From Calditrichia bacterium (GTDB taxonomy: Bacteria > Calditrichota > Calditrichia > RBG-13-44-9 > J042): a DNA stretch of 6,129 bases. This document shows positions 1 through 5,984 of this stretch, in pieces (within the stretch, counting starts at the first letter, position 1; each line of letters begins with the position of its first letter). Both the position numbers and the translations under genes were made by a program. The stretch covers positions 1-6,129 of the forward strand of contig JAUIFT010000196.1 of assembly GCA_030430345.1 (NCBI GenBank), given 5' to 3'. The notes below the pieces were generated by a model, which did not search any database, was not told the DNA's origin, and worked only from the letters and a program-made list of their open reading frames with translations.

Positions 1-53
1 ATAATATTTCTTCCCGGGCGCTTTGCATTTTGGGGAAAAATTGCTTAGCTTGT

Positions 54-94
54 CCGTTTAATGCCAGAAACGGCTGTTAAACTAAAGCAAACGG
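54..94. promoter_or_regulatory. Short inverted and direct repeats upstream of the DUF1684 gene
   Basis: CCGTTT at 54-59 is the reverse complement of AAACGG at 68-73, giving a 6-bp stem with an 8-base loop. AAACGG occurs again at 89-94, ten bases before the start codon. This could be a small operator or a leader hairpin. I could not place a convincing -35/-10 pair in the first 103 bases, and six-base words repeat by chance, so support is weak. Confidence 0.2.
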
Positions 95-103
95 ATATTT
101 GAT

Positions 104-1021
104 ATGCGCCCCCAAAACCATTCCGCAATTCTCCTCACAATTATTTTCTCCCTCATTTTACTATTTAGTAGCTGCGACTATTTTACCGGAAAATCAGAAG
201 TAGATTCCACCTACGCCCAGGAAATCGAAAAATGGCAGCAGGCAAGATTTACCAGTCTCAAAAAGCCGGACGGCTGGTTAAGTCTCGCGGGATTATACTG
301 GCTGGAAGAAGGTGAAAATAGTGCCGGGTCGGATAGTGCCAACACGCTTATCTTTCCTGCCGGCGCACCGTTGGTCGGCACATTTATTCTCGATGGCGAA
401 TCGGTTTTTTTCCGCACCGAGCGGGATGTAGCAGTGACATACAAAGAACGGCTGGTCGATAATCTGCAAATATTCGGGGAAAATATTACCGATTTACCCA
501 TTCTCCAGCATGAGTCCCTCAGCTGGTTTGTATTAAAGCGCGGCAATCGTGTGGGCATTCGTTTGCGAGATGCATCCCATCCGAATATTACCAAGTTGAA
601 GAAAATCGACCGTTATCCGATCAATTCTGACTGGCGGGTGACAGCAACGTTTACGCCCTACGCCCCTCCGCAATCTATTCCGGTAGCGAATGTGCTCGGC
701 ACCATCAACGATACGCCTTCCCCGGGCGTTTTGGAATTTGAATTGAATGGGAAAAGCTGGCAATTGCAAACCCTTGACAGCGATGATGAATTCTTCATCA
801 TTTTTTCCGACGAGAGCAATGGCGAAGGCACCTACGATGCCGGCCGTTATCTTTATACCAAAAAGCCTGGCGAAGATGGCGCCGTTATATTGGACTTTAA
901 CAAAGCGTTTAATCCCCCCTGCGTTTATACCCCCTATGCCACCTGTCCCCTGCCGCCGCAAGGAAATCATATCGGCCTGAAAATTACCGCCGAAGAAAAA
1001 TACGAGAGCTTTTTATATTAG
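104..1021 (+). CDS. DUF1684-family lipoprotein
   Basis: This encodes a 305-residue secreted protein of the DUF1684 family, whose biochemical role is not established. The N-terminus is a lipoprotein signal: a hydrophobic stretch at residues 9-21, then FSSC with the lipidation cysteine at 24, so the mature protein should be membrane-anchored. Family features visible are the GWLSLAGLYWLEEG block (57-70) near the N-terminus and the strongly conserved C-terminal part, with GTYDAGRYLY (242-251), DFNKAFNPPC (264-273) and ATCPLPPQGNHIGL (279-292). Length is as expected for a complete member. The ATG at 104 is the only candidate that keeps the signal peptide. Its ribosome site is poor, only CGGA at 92-95, unlike the strong sites of the other genes here. 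It converges with the receptor gene and is probably transcribed alone. The family call is firm; the function is unknown. Confidence 0.9.
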   Translation: MRPQNHSAILLTIIFSLILLFSSCDYFTGKSEVDSTYAQEIEKWQQARFTSLKKPDGWLSLAGLYWLEEGENSAGSDSANTLIFPAGAPLVGTFILDGESVFFRTERDVAVTYKERLVDNLQIFGENITDLPILQHESLSWFVLKRGNRVGIRLRDASHPNITKLKKIDRYPINSDWRVTATFTPYAPPQSIPVANVLGTINDTPSPGVLEFELNGKSWQLQTLDSDDEFFIIFSDESNGEGTYDAGRYLYTKKPGEDGAVILDFNKAFNPPCVYTPYATCPLPPQGNHIGLKITAEEKYESFLY

Positions 1022-1044
1022 GAAATTTTCAATTCTGCAATATA

Positions 1045-1086
1045 ACTTCCAGGCAAGCGCAGCCATTTGCGAAATTGCCCGGAAGT
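1045..1086. terminator. Long hairpin between convergent genes, possible bidirectional terminator
   Basis: The arms at 1045-1056 and 1075-1086 are complementary over 12 positions with one mismatch (ACTTCCAGGCAA against TTGCCCGGAAGT). Inside the loop, CGCA (1058-1061) pairs with TGCG (1068-1071), extending the stem. It lies in the 109-bp gap between the stop codons of the DUF1684 gene and the minus-strand receptor gene, where a shared terminator is expected. Neither side has a real T-tract, so it is not a textbook intrinsic terminator; it may block transcription or protect 3' ends. Confidence 0.5.
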
Positions 1087-1130
1087 TTATGGCAAGACTC
1101 TCTCTTTTCATCAATAATCTATAATTGTCC

Positions 1131-2393
1131 TTACAAGCGAATCTGCAAAAAGAGATTCGGGGTCAATCCCAATCCCTTTACTTCGTAGAGGACGGTCGGC
1201 AGGCTTGCCGGGTCATACCAGGAGGTAATCATCGGTTTCCGGTAGAGGATGTTTTCCTGATCGTATACATTATAAATGGTTAGTCCCGCATGCCCATCGA
1301 AAGCACCAAGAGACAGAGTACGGGAGACACTCACATCCATTCGGTGAGTATCCGGCAGACGACCGTTATTCAGATAAGAATAGCGCCACACCGTCACGAA
1401 ATCGGCATCAAAATAGATTTCCCGGGACGGGCGGCCGGAGGCATAATGCCAGGCTGCGGAAAAGTGCCATTTCCCGGGAGTAAGATTTCCCACCACCGCC
1501 AGCTGATGGGGTAGCTCCCGGGGATTGAGCAATTCCCGATCACCGGTGCGGATTTTCGTTTCGTTATAAGCATAACTGATCCAGCCGTTCAGCAAGCCTC
1601 CTTTCTTTTGCAGCAGCACATCCACCCCGCGGGAAATACCGTCTCCGGCAAGCAATTGCGCATATAATTCGCCATCACTGAAAGCCGGCCGAATGTCGCC
1701 ATAATAGTTCCAGCTGTAGCTATATTCCCGCAAACCACGCATCTTTTTCCGATAGACCTCAACATCGAACAGCAGCGATTTGCTGTCATATTGTATTCCG
1801 GCAATGGCATGGCGGGCGTAGCCGGGTTGGTAACGGTTGTTTTCCGCGATGACCCACTGCTCGCTGTAGAATGGCACCCAGTCCCACACATCGCCACTCA
1901 CCCGGTCGAGAAACTGATGATATTCTCCCCAGGCGCCTTTCAGGGAAAATCCCCGGCCGAGGCGGTAGCTCGCGGAAACCCGTGGTTCCAGAAATTGAAA
2001 TTCAGCCTGATTCAAGCTTCCCTCAAACCGGACGCCGCGCAGGCCAAACACAAGCTCTGCACCGCTAAGCGGTTGCCATAAACCCTGGGCATAAATGGCA
2101 AAATCTTCCGTTTTCAGCGGATCATGAACATCATTATATTTTTCGAGCAAATCGCCATCGAAAAAGATTTCTTCCCGATGGATCTTCTGGGTCAGTATCG
2201 AGATAAGGTTCATCCCTGCGGAAGGGGCCAAATCAGGATAAAATAAACCGTCGATGCCCTGAATCGCCAGGCCGTTCTCCAGGACTTTTCGGGAATAGCT
2301 GCCCCCTGCCTTCAACTGCAACTGGCTGCCTGTTTGCCAGCTGTGATCTGCCTTGAACAGCAGCTCTTTAAAGTCCGCAAAATTATATCGCAT
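1131..2393 (-). CDS. TonB-dependent receptor, C-terminal beta-barrel half (frameshifted from the upstream half)
   Basis: This 420-residue reading frame is the second half of the outer-membrane receptor whose N-terminal part is encoded at 2312-3922. It has no signal peptide or plug of its own. It consists of barrel-type alternating strands with motifs typical of the C-terminal half of TonB-dependent receptors: SRGVDVLLQKKGG followed by GWISYAYNETK, then FSAAWHYASGRPS, LPDTHRMDVSVSR and IYNVYDQENILYR. It ends in a strand-like LFLQIRL and a TAA stop, so the C-terminus looks complete. The frame is open upstream only to a TGA at about 2450, and the ATG at 2391-2393 is the first usable start, with an AAGG about 12 bases upstream. 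Independent translation would give a cytoplasmic barrel fragment with no evident use. I read it as part of one gene broken by a frameshift or a sequencing error. Confidence 0.9.
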   Translation of the reverse strand: MRYNFADFKELLFKADHSWQTGSQLQLKAGGSYSRKVLENGLAIQGIDGLFYPDLAPSAGMNLISILTQKIHREEIFFDGDLLEKYNDVHDPLKTEDFAIYAQGLWQPLSGAELVFGLRGVRFEGSLNQAEFQFLEPRVSASYRLGRGFSLKGAWGEYHQFLDRVSGDVWDWVPFYSEQWVIAENNRYQPGYARHAIAGIQYDSKSLLFDVEVYRKKMRGLREYSYSWNYYGDIRPAFSDGELYAQLLAGDGISRGVDVLLQKKGGLLNGWISYAYNETKIRTGDRELLNPRELPHQLAVVGNLTPGKWHFSAAWHYASGRPSREIYFDADFVTVWRYSYLNNGRLPDTHRMDVSVSRTLSLGAFDGHAGLTIYNVYDQENILYRKPMITSWYDPASLPTVLYEVKGLGLTPNLFLQIRL

Positions 2394-3922
2394 TTTACGC
2401 TGAAGCCTTCCCGCAATTCTCTTTCTCGTTCCGAGTAAAATTTTGTGTCATAATGAGCATAGCTGACCTGAACGGAGGTGTAGGCATCGGAATGCCACTG
2501 GCGGGAAAAGCGGCCGCTCAGCAGGGAGTTTTCCGTGGTATGCTGGCGGCGGTTGTTCATGCTACTCATATCAAACGGTTCAGGATCATCCGGTTCTGTA
2601 ATCTGAAAATTTCTGAAACGCCCGATATCATCGGACTCGTCCCGGGAACGAAAAACGCTGAGCGAAAGGGTGTTCTTTTTGCCCGGGATCAGGGTCAGCT
2701 TTCCAAAAAGATCATAGAAGGACAGATCGGTTTCGTTTCCAAAATCCAGGGAACTCAAAAAATACCTTTGCCCGGTATAGTCAATAGCGGTAAAGGTGGC
2801 GCTGTGGGCATTATCGTAAATATCTCCGATATAATGCTGGGACAGCGATCGCCTGCCGGACAGCACCAGCGCGCCTTTACCGGACAGCGGTATTTGCAGC
2901 ATTCCCCGGCTGCCCACCGCAGTGGTATTGGCAGAGAGATGCAGCTTCTGCGTGTCTCCACTGACCGTTTCCAGGGCAACAACGCCGGAAAGGGCATCGC
3001 CATATTCCGCCGGGTGGCCTCCTTTGTAAACGGCCATATCACGAATAATATCAGCGGAGAAGATGCTCATTGCCCCGAGGGCGCGTCCGCTGCGGTAGAC
3101 CGGTACACCATCGATCGTGATCTTGTTTTGCGAAGGTGTGCCTCCACGAAAGTAGAATTGCGTATTGCCGTCATTGCTGCTGGTAACACCGGGCAGAATC
3201 GTCAGGGCATCGAGAATGTCCTGTTCGCCATTCCCTGGCAAAACAGCCAGCTGATCAAGTGATAGCGCAACTTTTCCGGGCGTTCGGGCAATATCCAGAT
3301 AGTCTTTGCTCCCGGCACTGGCGTTCACCTGCGCCAGCGGAATCGCTTCCGACTCCAGCGCAATGCGCAGCGGGGCGCCGTTCGCTGGCTGCGGAAGCGC
3401 GACAACTTTCCGCCGGTAACCGATGTAATCCACTTCCAGCGCCTGCCGGCCGCCCGGGAGATGACTGATATGAAAACGCCCCCGGGCATCGCTAAAAGTA
3501 CCATTAAGCGTGCCGCTAACGGCAATATTGGCATTGGGCAACGCCGCTCCGCTGGCAGCATCCAGGACGTAACCGGAAACCACACTGTCTTGATCTTTGG
3601 ACAGCGCTTTCAAAACAAAGATTCCCGGGGATGATTTCACTGCTTTCAGCCCATTTTTTCCCAACAGTTCCTTTAACACTTTTTCCAGCGGTGTATTTTC
3701 GAAATCGCAGTTAACTACTTTCCCCTTTAGCAGTTCGTCACGAGACACAATAGAAATACCACCTTGCTCCGCAACAGATTGCAGGGCAATTTTTAAAGGC
3801 GTGTTCTGTAAATTTAAGGTAATCGAACGTGTTGTATCTTCATTGGCTATTAGTTGCACAGAGTAGATCAATATTAAGAAAGCGATATATTTGAAAAGGG
3901 TTTTCCAGACAGTGTTAAACAT
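2312..3922 (-). CDS. TonB-dependent receptor with STN signalling domain, N-terminal half (FecA-like)
   Basis: This is an outer-membrane importer and signal transducer. Residues 1-26 form a signal peptide with probable cleavage after A26. Residues 32-106 are an STN domain, the periplasmic module that contacts FecR in FecA-type systems. Residues 114-190 are a carboxypeptidase-regulatory-like beta-sandwich (VSGYVLDAASGAALPNANI, then FSDARGRF and YIGYRR). Residues about 205-320 are the plug, with ILPGVTSSNDG, FYFRGG, ITIDGVPVY and GGHPAEYGDALSGVV. The barrel begins after that. The start is supported by GGAAGG at 3931-3936, eight bases upstream, and the gene begins 18 bp after the fecR-like stop, so the two are co-transcribed. 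After about K510 the frame shifts: the last 26 residues are out-of-frame sequence and the barrel continues in the frame ending at 1131. The substrate could be a ferric siderophore, another metal complex or a glycan; the sequence does not decide. Confidence 0.95.
   Translation of the reverse strand: MFNTVWKTLFKYIAFLILIYSVQLIANEDTTRSITLNLQNTPLKIALQSVAEQGGISIVSRDELLKGKVVNCDFENTPLEKVLKELLGKNGLKAVKSSPGIFVLKALSKDQDSVVSGYVLDAASGAALPNANIAVSGTLNGTFSDARGRFHISHLPGGRQALEVDYIGYRRKVVALPQPANGAPLRIALESEAIPLAQVNASAGSKDYLDIARTPGKVALSLDQLAVLPGNGEQDILDALTILPGVTSSNDGNTQFYFRGGTPSQNKITIDGVPVYRSGRALGAMSIFSADIIRDMAVYKGGHPAEYGDALSGVVALETVSGDTQKLHLSANTTAVGSRGMLQIPLSGKGALVLSGRRSLSQHYIGDIYDNAHSATFTAIDYTGQRYFLSSLDFGNETDLSFYDLFGKLTLIPGKKNTLSLSVFRSRDESDDIGRFRNFQITEPDDPEPFDMSSMNNRRQHTTENSLLSGRFSRQWHSDAYTSVQVSYAHYDTKFYSERERELREGFSVKCDIILRTLKSCCSRQITAGKQAASCS
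2380..2396 (-). other. Frameshift site in the receptor gene
   Basis: On the minus strand the first frame reads GTA AAA TGC GAT, while the downstream receptor frame reads ATG CGA TAT AAT. A single additional A in the AAAA run (2393-2396) would fuse them as ...FSVK-MRYNFADF.... An extra T in the TTTT run a few bases further on would fuse them equally well as ...DIIFADF.... Both candidates are short homopolymers, where base loss by replication slippage or by long-read sequencing is common. Confidence 0.75.
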
Positions 3923-3940
3923 AATTGTTTCCTTCCGCTA

Positions 3941-4951
3941 TTATTTTGATACGATGAATCTTTCTGCGTCCTGCCGATACTGCAGATTTAACGACTCACA
4001 AACCGAGCGAAGTACGCTTTCCAGGGTTGGTGTGTGAAATACCGCGTTGATTGTTTTTTCTCCTGCCCCGGGGGCATCCAGCACAATCGTCACATTATAT
4101 TTCCACTGTAATTCAGCGAGAATTTCCCGCAGCGGCGCCGCTTCAAAAACCAGTTTACCACTGCGCCAACCGAGTAGCCGGTTGGCTGCCACTGTTTCCG
4201 GCGGGGTTGGTGGCCCGTTTCCACTGCAGCTGCTTGCCTGGTCTTTCTCCAGCAGCACTGCATTATTATCCGCCCCTTGTAAACGCACTTTCCCTTCCAC
4301 CAGCACTACGCGGGTAGTTTCGCCCCGCTGCCAGACATTAAATGCGGTACCGAGTACTTCCACCCGGACATTTTCAGTTTCCACGATAAACGGCCGGCCA
4401 TCCGGAACGACCTCCAGGAACGCTTCTCCCTGTAAGCGGATGCGTCGTATATCGCCGCTAAAATCCGCGGCATATTGCAATTTGCTGGCGTAATTGAGCG
4501 CGATTTCACTGCCATCGGGTAAACGCACATTTTCCTGCTCGCCGTTGGCTGTCGCAATGACGATGGTATTGTTACTATTGAATAGAAAAAGGCTAAATGC
4601 GGCGAGCAACAACAGTGCAGCGGCCACGCCGACAACTGCCCGAAAACGGCTTTCCGGCACATTCGGGGCAATCGGCAGCGGAATAATTTCCGGCGCGGGG
4701 GTTGTTTCCGGTGTGGCTTCCGCCGGCACCATCCCTAACCGGACCTGCAGCTTTTGCCAGTCTTTGTCAATTTGCGAGACGTCTTCCAGCGCACCTTCCG
4801 CACCGACTTTCCACAGCTGTGCGGCCTGCTCAAAAAGCAATCGGTTATCGGGATTTTTATTCATCCAGTCTTCCATAGCCTTCTTCTCCTTCGCATTCAT
4901 TTCTCCGGAGAGGTAACGGACAATCATTTCGTAAACGCGGGAATCTCTCAT
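3941..4951 (-). CDS. FecR-family anti-sigma factor / transmembrane sensor
   Basis: This 336-residue inner-membrane regulator should transmit the receptor's signal to the ECF sigma factor encoded upstream. Residues 1-72 form a helical cytoplasmic domain (YLSGEMNAKEKKAMEDWM, then LLFEQAAQLWKVG), the part expected to bind sigma. A proline-rich linker (about 75-100) leads to a single transmembrane helix at 105-124. The periplasmic FecR domain follows at about 130-225, with the family signatures VRLPDGSEIALNYASKL, LQGEAFLEV and VEVLGTAFNV. Residues 258-335 form a C-terminal DUF4974/STN-like domain (LVFEAAPLREILAEL ... TLESVLRSVCESLNLQY). AAGGTG at 4959-4964, seven bases before the ATG, supports the start. 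It lies 18 bp before the receptor gene and 258 bp after the sigma gene. Length and domain set match Bacteroidota FecR proteins, and no key part is missing. Confidence 0.95.
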   Translation of the reverse strand: MRDSRVYEMIVRYLSGEMNAKEKKAMEDWMNKNPDNRLLFEQAAQLWKVGAEGALEDVSQIDKDWQKLQVRLGMVPAEATPETTPAPEIIPLPIAPNVPESRFRAVVGVAAALLLLAAFSLFLFNSNNTIVIATANGEQENVRLPDGSEIALNYASKLQYAADFSGDIRRIRLQGEAFLEVVPDGRPFIVETENVRVEVLGTAFNVWQRGETTRVVLVEGKVRLQGADNNAVLLEKDQASSCSGNGPPTPPETVAANRLLGWRSGKLVFEAAPLREILAELQWKYNVTIVLDAPGAGEKTINAVFHTPTLESVLRSVCESLNLQYRQDAERFIVSK

Positions 4952-5049
4952 CGCTTTTCACCTTTCTTTTCAACGTGTCATACCCTGCATATCCTTTTGC
5001 AAGACATGACGATTTCAGATGCATCTATCAGGTATTACGCAGCAGATCG

Positions 5050-5078
5050 AAAAATCACTATAGGGGGAGGGGATTTTT
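5050..5078. other. Weak A/T-rich stem around a G/C-skewed loop
   Basis: AAAAATC at 5050-5056 and GATTTTT at 5072-5078 are perfect 7-bp inverted repeats around a 15-base loop that is G-rich on the plus strand and C-rich (CCCCTCCCCC) on the operon strand. It sits in the sigma-fecR spacer, just outside the repeat element at 5083-5212. It might reduce read-through from the sigma gene into fecR, but six of the seven stem pairs are A-T, so a stable terminator is doubtful. Confidence 0.2.
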
Positions 5079-5082
5079 TTAA

Positions 5083-5212
5083 GATGGTTCCACTCCCTGC
5101 GGTCGTTTATGGTTAGAAGACAAGTACCCTAAATCTTTAACCATTAGCAACGCCAGGAGCGCAACCATTAGCGAAGCGGAGTCATCAGCGACTAAAAGGA
5201 TTGGCAACCATC
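5083..5212. repeat. Candidate small repeat element (MITE/REP-like) between sigma and fecR genes
   Basis: The ends match as imperfect terminal inverted repeats: GATGGTTCCA at 5083-5092, and GATGGTTGCCA read on the minus strand from 5212 to 5202, differing by one inserted base. Inside are a second ATGGTT (5109-5114) and further AACCAT copies at 5139-5144 and 5163-5168, so the hexamer occurs five times, two in one orientation and three in the other. ATGGTTA (5109-5115) and TAACCAT (5138-5144) could form an internal stem. AACCATTAGC is directly repeated at 5139-5148 and 5163-5172, and each copy is followed by a similar GC-rich tail ending in GGAG. I see no transposase and no clear target-site duplication. 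Whether it recurs in the genome cannot be judged from one copy. Confidence 0.4.
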
Positions 5213-5780
5213 ATAGATTAATAATATTCGAAAAGGCTAGAAAGATCAGCGCATCCTTCAACTTTTGCAGCAGAATTTTCATCGCTTTACCCATTCGTTG
5301 TTCCACGGTGCGCGGGGAGATGCCGAGAATTTGTCCAATCTCCTTGTATTTTCGGCCTTCGATCCACTTCATCACCACCACTTCCCGCAGTGGAGGCGGC
5401 AGTTGATTGACCGCTTGCTGAACGAGCATTTGTAAATCATCCGGCACATCGGTGGTTAACGCTTCGTATTCTGCCAAAGAAAGGTTAATCTCCCGGCCGG
5501 ATTTACGCAATTGGTCGATGCAACGGTTACGGGCAATCTGGTAAAGGAATGCCCGAATGGATTTTTCCGGGTCGAGGGTATCCCGCTTTTCCCATATGCG
5601 GGCAAAAACTTCCTGCAACAAATCGCGGGCAGCTTCCTCACCCAATCCAAATTTGCGGCGAATAAATCCCTTTATCTCGCCATAGTAGCGGTAATAGAGC
5701 GCCTCAAACGCCTCTGCATCAGAAGTGCGAATCGCAATCAACAGATCCGCATCGCTGGATGTTCGATACCGCTCTTCCAT
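5211..5780 (-). CDS. ECF-type RNA polymerase sigma factor (FecI-like)
   Basis: This encodes a 189-residue ECF sigma factor with regions 2 and 4 only. Region 2 spans about residues 24-95, with FEALYYRYYGEIKGFIRRKF, the core-binding DLLQEVFARIW (53-63) and the region 2.4 stretch IRAFLYQIARNRCIDQLRK. Region 4 spans about 120-175, starting LPPPLREVVVMKWIEG and followed by the helix-turn-helix YKEIGQILGISPRTVEQRM, which reads the -35 element. I chose the ATG at 5778-5780. A TTG at 5817-5819 would add 13 residues, but GGAGG at 5791-5795 sits 10 bases before the ATG and inside that extension. It heads the sigma-FecR-receptor cassette and should drive it or its target genes. The last residues after the helix-turn-helix (LIFLAFSNIINL) are hydrophobic and probably not conserved. 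The stop codon overlaps the end of the repeat element at 5083-5212. Confidence 0.95.
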   Translation of the reverse strand: MEERYRTSSDADLLIAIRTSDAEAFEALYYRYYGEIKGFIRRKFGLGEEAARDLLQEVFARIWEKRDTLDPEKSIRAFLYQIARNRCIDQLRKSGREINLSLAEYEALTTDVPDDLQMLVQQAVNQLPPPLREVVVMKWIEGRKYKEIGQILGISPRTVEQRMGKAMKILLQKLKDALIFLAFSNIINL

Positions 5781-5790
5781 CAGATCATCG

Positions 5791-5795
5791 CCTCC
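5791..5795 (-). promoter_or_regulatory. Shine-Dalgarno site that fixes the sigma-factor start
   Basis: GGAGG on the minus strand lies 10 bases upstream of the ATG at 5778-5780. It falls inside the extra 13 codons that a TTG start at 5817-5819 would give, which argues for the ATG. Confidence 0.7.
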
Positions 5796-5816
5796 CGGCG
5801 CATCAAAATGTTCTAC

Positions 5817-5826
5817 CAAAAGTATA
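5817..5826 (-). promoter_or_regulatory. Possible promoter of the sigma-factor gene
   Basis: On the minus strand, TATACT (5826-5821) resembles a -10 box. The overlapping TACTTTTG (5824-5817) fits the Bacteroidota -7 consensus TAnnTTTG. Transcription would begin a few bases downstream, leaving a short leader with the GGAGG site before the ATG at 5780. The best upstream match, TTGAAG, lies about 21 bases before TATACT, which is too far for a normal -35, so the call is tentative. Confidence 0.3.
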
Positions 5827-5958
5827 CAAACTCAGTTAAAGAGAAACCTTCAACATTGGATATTTTCCATTGAGGATTCGGAATTCCTTTTAATTGCCTA
5901 TCTCAAAAGAAAGTTTCAATCCGAATAAAGACAAATTTTTCCACTCCCTCCAACCAAC

Positions 5959-5984
5959 AACTTTGAACGCGAAACTTTGAACGC
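5959..5984. repeat. Tandem 12-bp direct repeat in the divergent intergenic region
   Basis: AACTTTGAACGC occurs at 5959-5970 and again at 5973-5984 with a two-base spacer (period 14). The pair lies between the sigma gene, about 180 bases away on the minus strand, and the plus-strand gene starting at 6067, about 80 bases downstream. Tandem sites in this position often bind a regulator, possibly a dimer or two-site activator. An inverted copy of the inner GAAACTTT (5971-5978) lies at 5910-5917. The binding protein is unknown. Confidence 0.45.

Larger units (their letters stand above)
1131..3922 (-). pseudogene. Complete span of the FecA-like TonB-dependent receptor gene, interrupted by one frameshift
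   Basis: The two adjacent minus-strand frames form one receptor. Joining residue K510 of the first frame to M1 of the second gives about 930 residues with signal peptide, STN domain, carboxypeptidase-regulatory-like domain, plug and full barrel in the right order. Nothing is missing or duplicated at the junction, and no other disruption is seen. The break is a one-base loss relative to an intact gene. The choice between genuine pseudogene, phase variation and sequencing error cannot be made from this sequence. The otherwise well-kept coding potential on both sides suggests either a very recent mutation or an error. Confidence 0.6.

Noticed and set aside
533..970. Minus-strand open frame inside the DUF1684 gene
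   Set aside because: The plus-strand frame contains the conserved family motifs over the same bases; the reverse frame has no recognisable features.
2453..3262. Long plus-strand open frame of 269 codons opposite the receptor gene
   Set aside because: It lies entirely antisense to well-supported receptor plug and barrel coding sequence, has no recognisable domain, and its composition mirrors the receptor codons.
4047..4493. Plus-strand open frames opposite fecR, including those at 4494-4916 and 4754-5116
   Set aside because: They are antisense to a complete FecR gene with clear domains. Their serine/proline-rich low-complexity products are typical of the complement of coding DNA.
5079..5168. 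Minus-strand mini-ORF of 29 codons starting MVALLALL
   Set aside because: There is no ribosome site before its ATG and it lies wholly within the repeat-rich element, so I do not call it a gene. It is described in the finding on the open frame after the sigma stop.
5139..5172. CRISPR-like direct repeat (AACCATTAGC twice)
   Set aside because: There are only two short copies without regular spacers, and the word also appears in inverted orientation; this fits a folded repeat element better.
5781..5819. Longer sigma factor using the TTG at 5817-5819
   Set aside because: The GGAGG ribosome site at 5791-5795 lies inside this extension and is well placed for the ATG at 5780; the extra 13 residues show no family similarity.
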